50,324 bases of DNA, from positions 1-50,324 of the forward strand of contig CANCFZ010000001.1 in NCBI GenBank assembly GCA_947377425.1, given 5' to 3'. Below, one piece after another: positions 35,507 to 44,783 of the stretch. Origin of the DNA: Flavobacteriaceae bacterium (GTDB lineage Bacteria; Bacteroidota; Bacteroidia; Flavobacteriales; Flavobacteriaceae). The stretch's first letter is position 1. The number at the start of each line of letters is the position of its first letter. The notes beneath the pieces are model-generated. The model was given only the letters and a program-made list of their open reading frames with translations. It searched no databases and was not told where the DNA came from. Made by a program: the position numbers and the translations under genes.

Positions 35507-36675
35507 TGAATTTAGCACTAAAAAATAACCGAATTGAAGTAGTAGATGCCTTGCGAGGTTTCGCTATTATGTGCATTGTACTTTTGCACAATATGGAACA
35601 CTTTGAATTTGTTTATGAACCAACTCAATTTCCAGAATGGCTTAAAAATTTAGATGCAAATATACTGAGTGCTGCTTATTTTTTATTTGGAGGAAAAGCC
35701 TATGCCATCTTTGCAATTTTATTTGGGTTTAGTTTTTACATTCAAAATGACAATCAAAACAAACAAGGAAAAGATTTTAGAGGTCGTTTCTTTTGGCGTA
35801 TGATGTTACTCTTGGTTTTTGGATTTATAAATACAGCTTTCTACCAAGGCGATATACTAACGATGTACGCCATTTTAGGATTATTATTAATTCCTGTCTC
35901 TAATTTGAGTACTAAAACCGTTTTTATAATAGCCGTTATTTTGATGTTTCAACCTATGGAATGGGGAAAATACATTTACATGATTTTCAATCCAGATTAT
36001 ATTCCAACTCCAAATTTATCTGAAAGTTACTATAAAGATATTTCAACCTACATGAATCATGGTGGTTTTTGGGATTACATGATTGGTGATGTTACCAAAG
36101 GCAAGGCTGCATCTTTACTTTGGTCGTGGGAAAACGGGCGATTTTTTCAAGCTCCAGCCTTATTCATGTTGGGAATGCTAGCCGGAAGAAAACAACTTTT
36201 TTCTAACATCGAAAACAATTTATTGTTCTGGAAAAAGGCTTTAAAAATTGCTATTTTAGCATTTATACCATTATATATTTTTTCCTTTTATTTGCCAGAT
36301 ATTGAAACTAATAAATTCGCCTTAGCAAGATTATTAGTGATTTTTGGTTCCTGGTCAAATTTTGCTATGATGACTTTTTGGGTATCTGCCTTTGTAATAT
36401 TATTTTATTCTACCAAAGTTAACTCATTGTTAGCAAAATTAATTCCTTTCGGAAAGATGAGTTTGTCAAATTATATCATTCAATCCATTGTTGGCTCCAC
36501 ATTATATTACAAATACGGTTTCGGATTATACCAATATACTGGAGCAACATTTTGTCTTTTAATCGGAATTATTTTATTTCTATTGAATGTTATTTTTTGT
36601 ACTTGGTGGTTAAAAAATCATAAACAAGGTCCGTTGGAATACATTTGGCACAAACTAACATGGATATCATTTTAA
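35506..36675 (+). CDS. DUF418 polytopic membrane protein
   Basis: A 389-residue inner-membrane protein with about 10 hydrophobic segments. The N-terminus NRIEVVDALRGFAIMCIVLL, FGGKAYAIFAILFGFSF and the later GKMSLSNYIIQSI block are typical of the DUF418 (YeiB-like) family, which is distantly related to acyltransferase-3-like membrane proteins. It is translationally coupled to the GH13 gene upstream and lies 12 bp before the second GH13 gene. Its role next to alpha-glucosidases is unknown; transport or modification of a sugar is possible but not shown. Confidence 0.85.
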   Translation: MNLALKNNRIEVVDALRGFAIMCIVLLHNMEHFEFVYEPTQFPEWLKNLDANILSAAYFLFGGKAYAIFAILFGFSFYIQNDNQNKQGKDFRGRFFWRMMLLLVFGFINTAFYQGDILTMYAILGLLLIPVSNLSTKTVFIIAVILMFQPMEWGKYIYMIFNPDYIPTPNLSESYYKDISTYMNHGGFWDYMIGDVTKGKAASLLWSWENGRFFQAPALFMLGMLAGRKQLFSNIENNLLFWKKALKIAILAFIPLYIFSFYLPDIETNKFALARLLVIFGSWSNFAMMTFWVSAFVILFYSTKVNSLLAKLIPFGKMSLSNYIIQSIVGSTLYYKYGFGLYQYTGATFCLLIGIILFLLNVIFCTWWLKNHKQGPLEYIWHKLTWISF

Positions 36676-36687
36676 TCAAAACAAACA

Positions 36688-38436
36688 ATGAATCTAAAAA
36701 AAACACTTTATATAGTATCACTTTTTATGTTGTTATCATCGCAAAAAAATTTGGCTCAAGAATCAAAATTAACTGTAGACGCACTTGAAAAAAAATGGTG
36801 GAAAGAAGCTGTTGTGTATCAAATATATCCTAGAAGTTTTAAAGACAGTAATGGCGACGGAATTGGCGATTTAAAAGGAATTATTTCTGAATTGGATTAT
36901 ATAAAAAGTTTAGGAATTGATGCCGTTTGGTTAAATCCAATTTATGAATCTCCAAATGATGACAATGGTTACGACATCAGTAACTATCGTGAAATCATGA
37001 AAGATTTTGGAACTATGCAAGACTTTGATTTATTGCTAAAAGGAATGCACGACCGTGGTATTAAAGTTGTAATGGATTTAGTATTTAATCACAGTAGTGA
37101 CGAACATTATTGGTTTCAAGAAAGCAGAAAATCTAGAGACAATAAATACAGAAATTATTACTATTGGTGGCCCGCCGAAAAAGGAACGCCACCCTATAGA
37201 TGGAGTTGGTTTGACGTAAATAGCAATGCTTGGAAATATGACGCTACAACAGATTCATACTACTTACATTATTTTTCAAAAAAGCAACCCGATTTGAATT
37301 GGAATAATCCAACAGTTCGTCATGAGCTATATGACGTAATGAAATATTGGCTTGACAAAGGTGTTGATGGATTTAGAATGGATGCTTTTCAATTCATTTC
37401 TAAAGATGATAGCTTTCCAGAGTTGCCAAAAGAATGTGTAGGCAAACCATTAGAAATTATAAAATATTATGGTAATGGCCCGCATTTACACGAGTATATT
37501 CAAGAAATGAATCGGGAAGTATTGAGTAAATACCCTAACGTGATGACCGTTTCGGAAGGCGCTGGAGATTCGCCACAAGCGGCTTTAAAATTTGTTGATC
37601 CAGATCGAAAAGAATTGAGCATGGCGTATCACTTTGAAAGTGTTGACGTAGGCAATCACGTTCTAGATTTTGGATTGGTAAAATACAAAGAAATTTTTTC
37701 TAGATATGATGAAGCCTTTAAAGACAAAGGTTGGCTGTCTATTTTCTTAGCTAATCACGACCAACCTAGAATGGTGAGTAAATTTGGAAGTGATACGCCT
37801 CAATATCGCGAAATTTCATCCAAAATGCTTTCTACTTTTGTAATGACTATGCGCGGAACATCTTATTATTATCAAGGTGACGAGTTAGGAATGGACAATA
37901 TTCGTTTTGACAACATTGATGATTATAACGATGTTGATACTCGAAATAGATATGAGTTTTTAAAAAATAATAACGGTGATTTAAAAGCGTTTCTTGAAGA
38001 TCGAAAACAAACTTCAAGAGAAAATGGAAGAACCCCTTTTCAATGGAATTCTGAAAAAAATGCTGGATTCACTGATGGAAAACCTTGGTTGAAAGTCAAT
38101 TCGAATCACACAACAATCAATGCGCTAGCACAAGAAAAAGAGCCAAATTCAATACTAAATTATTTTAGAAAATTAGTTTCACTTAGAAAAAATAATCCTG
38201 TATTAGTATATGGAAAATACACTTTGTTAGACAAAGAAAATCCTGCAATTTTTGCCTATATAAGAGAACTTGACGGAAGAAAACTGTTAATTTTATTAAA
38301 TTTTACTGATAAAGAAGCCAAATTAAATTCTGATTTAAAATTAAGCAACGCAAAATTATTATTAGGAAATTACAACAACGCCAGTACTAATGGAACGTTA
38401 AAACCATATGAAGCCGTAGTACTAGAATTGAAATAA
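36688..38436 (+). CDS. Periplasmic GH13 alpha-glucosidase, second copy
   Basis: A 582-residue paralogue of the GH13 enzyme at 33752, with signal peptide about 1-23, the same calcium loop (DSNGDGIGDLKGI) and the triad Asp232 (GFRMDAF), Glu290 (VSEG) and Asp358 (ANHDQPR). The two proteins are strongly similar along their length but differ around the active site: PYRWSWFDVNSNAWKYD here against AFRPGAFEADGSGWRYD in the first copy, and MDAFQF against MDVIPF after the nucleophile. This suggests split substrate preference. It is the third gene of the plus-strand operon. Confidence 0.93.
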   Translation: MNLKKTLYIVSLFMLLSSQKNLAQESKLTVDALEKKWWKEAVVYQIYPRSFKDSNGDGIGDLKGIISELDYIKSLGIDAVWLNPIYESPNDDNGYDISNYREIMKDFGTMQDFDLLLKGMHDRGIKVVMDLVFNHSSDEHYWFQESRKSRDNKYRNYYYWWPAEKGTPPYRWSWFDVNSNAWKYDATTDSYYLHYFSKKQPDLNWNNPTVRHELYDVMKYWLDKGVDGFRMDAFQFISKDDSFPELPKECVGKPLEIIKYYGNGPHLHEYIQEMNREVLSKYPNVMTVSEGAGDSPQAALKFVDPDRKELSMAYHFESVDVGNHVLDFGLVKYKEIFSRYDEAFKDKGWLSIFLANHDQPRMVSKFGSDTPQYREISSKMLSTFVMTMRGTSYYYQGDELGMDNIRFDNIDDYNDVDTRNRYEFLKNNNGDLKAFLEDRKQTSRENGRTPFQWNSEKNAGFTDGKPWLKVNSNHTTINALAQEKEPNSILNYFRKLVSLRKNNPVLVYGKYTLLDKENPAIFAYIRELDGRKLLILLNFTDKEAKLNSDLKLSNAKLLLGNYNNASTNGTLKPYEAVVLELK

Positions 38437-38442
38437 AGATAA

Positions 38443-39015
38443 ATGAAAAAAACTGCAACAGTACTATTAATCCTAATACTAACCTCAACGTTTTTATATA
38501 ATGTTGTTGGGTATTATTTGCTAGTTTCTCTTAAAAAAGAGCAAGCTTGGGTTAGTGCTGTTCAAAAAGATTCTAACTGCAATTTTAAAGTTATAAAACT
38601 GAATGCATCGGTATATTCGTTTATGGAAGACACCGATTTTGAATATGTAAACGAGAATGTTATCATCAACAAAAATGTATACCATGTATTCAAAAAAAGA
38701 ATAAAAGACAACATCATCAGTTTGTATTATTTACCTAACAAACAACAATCTACAACCGAAATCAATCTTAAAAAATTGGTCGACAACGATCTTTTTGAAA
38801 ATGCACCTTTGTCAAAAAAACCACTCGAAAAACTATTTAAGTCACTTATAAAAGATTATTTCCCAAGTAATTACTACAGTGAAGAATACAATGCACAATC
38901 TTATGTTGCACTTTTATGTGACGATTCACATCCAAATGGCAGACTTCATGCCGGATTTAAAACACTCGCCTACTCTCCTCCCAAAACAAGTCAATCACTT
39001 CTATTACTATCTTAA
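38443..39015 (+). CDS. Hypothetical protein with one N-terminal membrane segment
   Basis: A 190-residue protein six bases after the GH13 stop, so probably in the same operon. Residues of about 5-30 are hydrophobic (signal anchor), and the rest is Lys/Asn-rich and soluble without a motif I recognise. The C-terminus (PPKTSQSLLLLS) looks unlike the rest. An overlapping frame continues past the stop to 39085, so a frameshift near the end is conceivable but not demonstrable here. I recognise no family. Confidence 0.6.
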   Translation: MKKTATVLLILILTSTFLYNVVGYYLLVSLKKEQAWVSAVQKDSNCNFKVIKLNASVYSFMEDTDFEYVNENVIINKNVYHVFKKRIKDNIISLYYLPNKQQSTTEINLKKLVDNDLFENAPLSKKPLEKLFKSLIKDYFPSNYYSEEYNAQSYVALLCDDSHPNGRLHAGFKTLAYSPPKTSQSLLLLS

Positions 39016-39367
39016 TAGAAAACATATTCATGGCAACAGCTGTGATCTAGTGATTGTCCGTTACATTAACGAAACCGTAATTTGACTTAGTTGAGAATTT
39101 CAAATTGGGTGTTATGTTGATTGATGTATTTCAAGAAATTATTCCATTTTAACTTTTGATTTATAATAACAGAAAAAGTTAGTTATTAATATGTGAATTT
39201 ATTTTGAAGTAAATGATACTTACTCTAATTAATTTATTGGACAATCATTCTGATTAAAACAGTATCTGCTAGAATATTTTTCTAAAGACATTAGTATAGT
39301 CATCATACAATTTCTCGCTTTTTAATTAAAATCGTGACAAAAATTCAAAACCAATAACACTAAAATA
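39016..39367. other. Intergenic region, no gene seen
   Basis: This 352-bp AT-rich gap separates the unknown gene from the barrel-protein gene. It shows a weak inverted repeat (AACTTTT ... AAAAGTT near 39152-39181) that might end the upstream transcript. I found no exact TAnnTTTG box and no copy of the LacI-type operator. The barrel gene start is preceded by an A-rich stretch (ACTAAAATA), as is usual for this phylum. Confidence 0.5.
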
Positions 39368-40300
39368 ATGAAAAAACTATATATACTATTCTTGCTTTTT
39401 GCAGGACAAACATTCTTTGCACAAACCGAAATTGACGGTATAATGATGGATAAAAAACAACTTTGTACTGGATTCATTTACGAATATAGCAGCTGGAGCA
39501 ACTACTGGGAAGGCACTTATTATCGTGAAAATTTAAACATGGGAACAGTGTCTACACAAAAAACAGCTATCAATGCCAATTATGGTTTAAGTGATAAACT
39601 AAATATAATTGTAAGCCTTCCTTATGTTACTACAAAAGCGTCTGCCGGAACCATGATTGGACAAAAAGGCATGCAGGATGCTGCACTTACGGTGAAATAT
39701 ATGCCTTATGAAAAATCATTCAAAAACAATACACTCTCTTTTTATGTTATAGGAACCTACTCTTTTCCAACCAGTAATTATGTAGCAGACTATTTGCCAT
39801 TAAGTCTCGGTTTACACAGTAAAGTTGGATTGTTACGTTTACTTGGTGATTATCAATTCGGTAGTTTATTTTCAACTTTTTCTGGGGCATATGCTAAAAG
39901 ATCAAATATTACAATTGACAGGAACACATACTATTCTGACCAAATGCACTATACTAATGAAGTGAATTTACCAGATGCTATAACATTCAATGCTCGTTTT
40001 GGTTACAGAACAGACCGATTAATTGCCGAAGCAGTATTTGACACATGGACAACGCAAAAAGGAGGATTTGACATCACGACCAACAACTTGCCATTTCCTA
40101 GCAACACAATGAATATGAGCAAACTGGGATTAAACGGTAAATATAATTTAAAAAAAATCTCTGGATTGGCTTTAATAGGCGGCTTTAATCATGTCATTAC
40201 AGGAAGAAATGTTGGTCAGACAAATTCATTCTATGGCGGTTTATTCTATATTATCGATTTTACATCTAAAACAAAAAAAACAACTAACAATGAAAAATAA
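39368..40300 (+). CDS. Outer-membrane beta-barrel protein, transporter-like
   Basis: A 310-residue secreted protein with signal peptide about 1-19 (FFAQTE). The remainder alternates polar and hydrophobic residues with aromatic strand ends, and contains NYGLSDKLNIIVSLPYVTTKA and FGYRTDRLIAEAVFDTW, like the MetA/phenol-degradation family of small barrels. No catalytic motif is seen. Its stop overlaps the start of the haloperoxidase-like gene by 11 bp, so the two are coupled. A porin or channel role is inferred from the barrel pattern only. Confidence 0.65.
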   Translation: MKKLYILFLLFAGQTFFAQTEIDGIMMDKKQLCTGFIYEYSSWSNYWEGTYYRENLNMGTVSTQKTAINANYGLSDKLNIIVSLPYVTTKASAGTMIGQKGMQDAALTVKYMPYEKSFKNNTLSFYVIGTYSFPTSNYVADYLPLSLGLHSKVGLLRLLGDYQFGSLFSTFSGAYAKRSNITIDRNTYYSDQMHYTNEVNLPDAITFNARFGYRTDRLIAEAVFDTWTTQKGGFDITTNNLPFPSNTMNMSKLGLNGKYNLKKISGLALIGGFNHVITGRNVGQTNSFYGGLFYIIDFTSKTKKTTNNEK

Positions 40301-41846
40301 TAACTATAAAATCATAATTATAAGTTGCTTAACTTTATTATTAGGGATTTCTATTTCGTGCAACGACGAATTGGTAGAACGCAACATGCAATACCCGCAA
40401 CTAAATCCAACCAATCCCGATGCAAATGCAGGAACTTGGTCAACACTTTTATTAACAGCTCCAGATGAATTTCCGTTACCTGCACCAACGGCTACTGCAT
40501 CAAATTCTTACAAAGCTGAAATTAATGAAATTAAAAGTTACCAAGCCAATATTACTGATGACCAACAAAAAATCATTAATTATTGGAGTGCTGGCGGTGT
40601 GCTGCGTTGGAATGAAATTATGCAAACTTTAGTAGCACGACACAATCGTCCTCCTTATCAAAATGAAGACGGAACCTATCCTGCACCTTCGGCAGCAAAT
40701 CCGTTTGCTAATCCACAATTTCCATTTTCCAATCCGCCTTTTGCAGCTCGTGCTTATGCTTATGTTAGTGCCGCACAATATGACGCTATGGTTGCAACTT
40801 GGCATTACAAAAATTTATACCATCGTGATGCCCCTTTTACAGTTGACAATACTATTTCGGTATTAGTTCCTAAAAGCTCGTTACCTTCATATCCTTCAGA
40901 GGACGGAGTATTAGCTGGAGTAACTGTTGAAATTTTAAAATTATTATTCCCGACAGAAATCGCTTATATTCAACAAAAAGCAGATGAAGAAAAATTATAC
41001 CGCATCATTTCTGGAGCCAACGTGAGAAGTGATGTAGATGCTGGAGTACTACTTGGAAGAGCCATTGCTGCCAAATTTATAACTAAAGCTTCAACCGATG
41101 GCGCAGGCGCTGCTATCGGAAATCAAACTTTATGGACACAATTAGAAACTAACGCTATTGCAAATGGAGAAACTCCTTGGAAATCATTAGATGCTCCTTC
41201 AAGACCTCCAATGTTGCCATTGTTTGGAAATGTAAAATCATTTTTAATGACACCTGCAAATGTAATCGCTAGTAGACCTTTACCTCCGCCTTCAACCAAT
41301 TCACAACAGTTTTTAAACGAACTTAATGAAGTTAAAAGTTACAGTAACGATGCCAGTAGAGAACACATGAAAATTGTAAGTTTTTGGGCAGATGGTGTTG
41401 GAACATACACACCTCCTGGACATTGGAATGCGATTGCTGATGAAGCGTTTGTTTATCAATATTTTAGTGAAGTTCGTTGGGCAAGAAATATGGCACTTTT
41501 AAATATTTCGATGATGGATGCTGCAATTTGTTGTTGGGATGCCAAATACCATTACTTTAACCCAAGACCCTGTCAGGTAGATTCATCCATAAAAACATTA
41601 ACTGGCGTGCCAAATTTTCCAGCTTATGTATCAGGGCATTCCACTTTTAGTGGTGCTGCATCAACTTTCTTATCACATGTAATTCCGGCAAGAGCACAAG
41701 AGTTTCAAAACATGGCTAATGAAGCGTCTATGTCGAGATTGTATGGAGCCATTCACTACCGAAGCGATTGTGAAGCTGGATTATTGTTAGGGAATACTGT
41801 TGGGAATTTTGCTGTACAACGCGCCTTAATTGATGGTGCTGAATAA
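40290..41846 (+). CDS. Vanadium-dependent haloperoxidase-like PAP2 lipoprotein with internal duplication
   Basis: The frame opens at 40191, but the ATG at 40290 gives a lipoprotein signal (Cys24, GISISC) and 518 residues, so I use it. The C-terminal half has all superfamily motifs: Lys419/Arg426 (AKYHYFNPRP), VSGH at 447-450, and SRLYGAIHYRSD at 482-493 with the final Asp493 present. The N-terminal half repeats the same plan in degenerate form: INEIKSYQ, NYWSAGG, a WHYKNLYHR block, YPSED and SGANVRSDVDAGVLLGRA. The enzyme could be a phosphatase or haloperoxidase. Neighbours are a barrel protein (11-bp overlap) and a DoxX-like protein. Confidence 0.83.
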   Translation: MKNNNYKIIIISCLTLLLGISISCNDELVERNMQYPQLNPTNPDANAGTWSTLLLTAPDEFPLPAPTATASNSYKAEINEIKSYQANITDDQQKIINYWSAGGVLRWNEIMQTLVARHNRPPYQNEDGTYPAPSAANPFANPQFPFSNPPFAARAYAYVSAAQYDAMVATWHYKNLYHRDAPFTVDNTISVLVPKSSLPSYPSEDGVLAGVTVEILKLLFPTEIAYIQQKADEEKLYRIISGANVRSDVDAGVLLGRAIAAKFITKASTDGAGAAIGNQTLWTQLETNAIANGETPWKSLDAPSRPPMLPLFGNVKSFLMTPANVIASRPLPPPSTNSQQFLNELNEVKSYSNDASREHMKIVSFWADGVGTYTPPGHWNAIADEAFVYQYFSEVRWARNMALLNISMMDAAICCWDAKYHYFNPRPCQVDSSIKTLTGVPNFPAYVSGHSTFSGAASTFLSHVIPARAQEFQNMANEASMSRLYGAIHYRSDCEAGLLLGNTVGNFAVQRALIDGAE

Positions 41847-41854
41847 AAAATAGT

Positions 41855-42322
41855 ATGATAACAACATTTAACACATACTATTTTAAGTTGAGTACTTCTA
41901 TGGAAAAATACAGTATTACACTATTGCGAGTTGCTCTCGCAATAGTGTACATCTGGTTCGGTTCATTAAAAATGGCAGGCATAAGTCCGGCAGAAGAATT
42001 AGTAGAAAAAACTGTTTATTGGTTTAAACCCGAAATTTTCATTCCAATTTTGGGCCTCTGCGAAATTATAATCGGACTAGGATTACTTGTTAAAAGGTTT
42101 ATTCCAATTACTATTGTATTGTTATTATTACACATGATTGTAGCCTTTTTTCCTATGTTTGTTGTAGAAAAAGCATGCTTCGACACATTCCCATACCGCC
42201 CGTCATTGGTAGGTCAGTATATTATTAAAAACATCGTTTTAATTACTGGGGCTTTGGTGGTTGCAAGCAAATACAATGTAAAAAACTATTCCAAAAATAA
42301 CTTAAATAAAGATTTAATTTAA
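41855..42322 (+). CDS. DoxX/YkgB-like small membrane protein
   Basis: A 155-residue protein with four hydrophobic segments, starting VALAIVYIWFGSLKMAGISP and including GLCEIIIGLGLLVKR, as in the DoxX superfamily and the DUF417/YkgB group. The first ATG at 41855 lies 8 bp after the haloperoxidase-like stop; a second at 41900 (MEKYSITLLRV) also gives a good protein and is an equally plausible start. It is probably the last gene of the barrel-haloperoxidase unit. DoxX proteins have been linked to redox or thiosulfate metabolism in other bacteria, which does not settle the role here. Confidence 0.72.
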   Translation: MITTFNTYYFKLSTSMEKYSITLLRVALAIVYIWFGSLKMAGISPAEELVEKTVYWFKPEIFIPILGLCEIIIGLGLLVKRFIPITIVLLLLHMIVAFFPMFVVEKACFDTFPYRPSLVGQYIIKNIVLITGALVVASKYNVKNYSKNNLNKDLI

Positions 42323-42325
42323 ACT

Positions 42326-42351
42326 TTCTGAAAGAGCTTTATTTTTCAGAA
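42326..42351 (+). terminator. Possible terminator after the DoxX-like gene
   Basis: TTCTGAAA and TTTCAGAA form a perfect 8-bp stem with a 10-nt loop, four bases past the DoxX-like stop codon. The 3' side continues ATAAAAAG, so no T run follows on the plus strand. It may be only an RNA-stabilising hairpin. Confidence 0.4.
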
Positions 42352-42449
42352 TAAAAAGTACTTTTCCTAAACCAGTTTTCTTTCAATTTAAACACATATT
42401 CTATTAAATATTAGTATTTTGCAGAACAAAAAATTCTAACCAAAACCCA

Positions 42450-44714
42450 ATGAAAAAAAACAAATTCCTCTTACTAATTTGCCTTATAACTGTCACCATT
42501 TCTTGGAGTCAAAAAGCAAAAACTTCATTGTCAGAAACCGATAAAAAAGTAGCGGATTTACTTTCTAAAATGACATTAGAAGAAAAAATTGGTCAAATGA
42601 CACAAATCACAGTGACTAATTTTAATCAACCTGAAAAACCAGATTTGGATTTGGTAAAATTAGACGAGGCTGTTTTAAAATTTCATATTGGTTCTATTCT
42701 AAATGTTCCAAATCCTGGAGCGCCTTCCATTCAAAAATGGAATGAAGTACTAACTATAATTACAACAGAAGCCAATAAAACTCGTTTAAAAATTCCAATT
42801 CTTTATGGAATCGATGCTATTCATGGCTCAAGTTATACATTGGGAGCTACTTTATTTCCTCAGCAAATAGGAATGGCGGCAACTTTCAACACCGATTTAG
42901 TTAAGAAAGGAGCAGAAATATCGGCATACGAAACACGTGCATCATCTATTCCATGGGTTTTTTCGCCCGATTTAGATTTTCCAAGAAATCCAGCATGGTC
43001 AAGAACATGGGAGTCTTTTGGTGAAGATGCTTATTTATCGTCACAAATGGGAGTAGCGATGGTTAGCGGTTTTGAAGGAACAGATGTAGGTTCTAAATAC
43101 AATGTTGCTTCGTGCATGAAACATTTTTTAGGATACGGAAGCACCACAACAGGCAAAGATAGAACGCCAAGTATTATTCCCGAACGCATTTTACGACAAT
43201 ACGACTTAACTATTTATGAAGCAGCGATAAAAGCAGGTGCTAAAAGCATCATGATTAGTTCGGGAGAAATTAACGGAACGCCAGTTCATGCCAGCAAATA
43301 CTTAATTACCGACATTTTAAAAAAAGAGTTGAATTTTAAAGGTGTAGTGGTAACCGATTGGAAAGATATTATCTATTTGCACACCCGACATAAAGTTGCC
43401 GAAACCAACCGTGATGCAGTAAAAATGTCTGTTATGGCAGGAATTGACATGAGTATGGTTCCTGAAGATTACACATTTTATTATGATTTATTAGATTTAG
43501 TTCAGAAAAAAGAAGTGCCAATGTCACGCATTGACGATGCTGTTTCTAGGATTTTGAAGATGAAAATGGAGTTAAATTTGTTCCAAAATACGGTAGCCGA
43601 TTTAAAAGATTATCCGAAATTTGGTTCTCAAGAATTTATTGATGAAGCCTATCAATCGGCTGCCGAATCAATTACATTATTAAAGAATAACAACGCTATT
43701 TTACCCTTAAATAAAACAGAAAAAATCTTTGTAACGGGCCCAACATCCAACAGTATGAAATACTTAAATGGTGGTTGGTCATACAATTGGCAAGGTGAAA
43801 ATTCTGATGTATATGCGGCTAATAAATTCACCATTTTAGAAGCATTGCAAAACAAAATCGGAAAGGATAATGTAACCTTTTCGGAAGGTGCTTATTTTGA
43901 CAAGGAAGACGAATCAGAAATTCTAAAGGCAGTTGAGATGGCTAAAGGTGCCTCTAAAATTATTTTATGTTTGGGAGAAAAAAACTATACCGAAACACCT
44001 GGCGATATTAGCAATTTATTTATTTCAGACTCACAGGTGAAATTAGCATTGGCATTATCTAAACTAAATATTCCTATTATACTGGTTTTAAATGAAGGTC
44101 GCCCGAGATTGATTAGCCAATTTGAACATATAACAAGTGCTATAGTTCAATGTTATTTACCAGGAAACGAAGGTGCTAGAGCATTAGCATCTATTTTGTT
44201 TGGCGATGTAAATCCAAGTGGAAAATTGCCCTACAACTACCCAAGATACCCAAATTCATTAGAAAAATATAATAGAAAATATACTGAAAGTTTGGGTGAT
44301 GATGAGCAAAATAATGATGCTAAATACGAAAAAAGCTATTTGCCTCAATTCGAATTCGGAACCGGATTATCATATACAACATTTACTTATTCTAATCTGA
44401 AAATTGACAAATCTGAAATCAATACTTCTGATAAAATAACCGTAACCGTTGACGTAACCAATAGCGGAAAAGTATCGGGAAAAGAAGCTGTTTTACTATA
44501 TTTGTCAGATGAATATGCCAGTATAACCCCTGAAGTAAAAGCATTAAAACGATTTCAAAAAATAAATTTACAACCTAATGAAACTAAAACAGTGACATTT
44601 ACTTTAGATCAAAAAGCATTGCAATTTGTAACTAATGATTTAAAATGGATTGCTGAAAAAGGAACTTTTAAAATTCAAATAGACAATCAAATTATTAAAT
44701 TTAAACTGAAATAA
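42450..44714 (+). CDS. bglX: Periplasmic GH3 beta-glucosidase
   Basis: A 754-residue secreted GH3 enzyme (signal peptide about 1-21, ISWSQ) that removes terminal beta-linked glucose. The order is the usual one: TIM-barrel domain with IPILYGIDAIHGSSY and CMKHFLGYG (Lys224, His225), the nucleophile Asp303 in GVVVTDWKD, an alpha/beta sandwich (LLKNNNAILPLNK), and a C-terminal fibronectin III-like domain (ITVTVDVTNSGKVSGKEAVLLY). The GH30 gene converges on it, with a terminator between. Both act on beta-glucans, unlike the alpha-glucoside genes nearby. Precise linkage is unknown, and the symbol is by family resemblance. Confidence 0.92.
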   Translation: MKKNKFLLLICLITVTISWSQKAKTSLSETDKKVADLLSKMTLEEKIGQMTQITVTNFNQPEKPDLDLVKLDEAVLKFHIGSILNVPNPGAPSIQKWNEVLTIITTEANKTRLKIPILYGIDAIHGSSYTLGATLFPQQIGMAATFNTDLVKKGAEISAYETRASSIPWVFSPDLDFPRNPAWSRTWESFGEDAYLSSQMGVAMVSGFEGTDVGSKYNVASCMKHFLGYGSTTTGKDRTPSIIPERILRQYDLTIYEAAIKAGAKSIMISSGEINGTPVHASKYLITDILKKELNFKGVVVTDWKDIIYLHTRHKVAETNRDAVKMSVMAGIDMSMVPEDYTFYYDLLDLVQKKEVPMSRIDDAVSRILKMKMELNLFQNTVADLKDYPKFGSQEFIDEAYQSAAESITLLKNNNAILPLNKTEKIFVTGPTSNSMKYLNGGWSYNWQGENSDVYAANKFTILEALQNKIGKDNVTFSEGAYFDKEDESEILKAVEMAKGASKIILCLGEKNYTETPGDISNLFISDSQVKLALALSKLNIPIILVLNEGRPRLISQFEHITSAIVQCYLPGNEGARALASILFGDVNPSGKLPYNYPRYPNSLEKYNRKYTESLGDDEQNNDAKYEKSYLPQFEFGTGLSYTTFTYSNLKIDKSEINTSDKITVTVDVTNSGKVSGKEAVLLYLSDEYASITPEVKALKRFQKINLQPNETKTVTFTLDQKALQFVTNDLKWIAEKGTFKIQIDNQIIKFKLK

Positions 44715-44733
44715 TAATTTAAACTTTATTGGA

Positions 44734-44769
44734 AGGTCTTATAAATTAATTAATAAGACCTCCTTTTTT
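44734..44769 (+). terminator. Intrinsic terminator after GH3
   Basis: AGGTCTTAT and ATAAGACCT make a 9-bp stem with a 10-nt loop followed by CC and six Ts, 19 bp beyond the GH3 stop. The GH30 gene on the other strand ends at 44784, so the hairpin may also slow that transcript, though no T run follows on the minus side. Confidence 0.82.
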
Positions 44770-44783
44770 AATATAATTTTATT

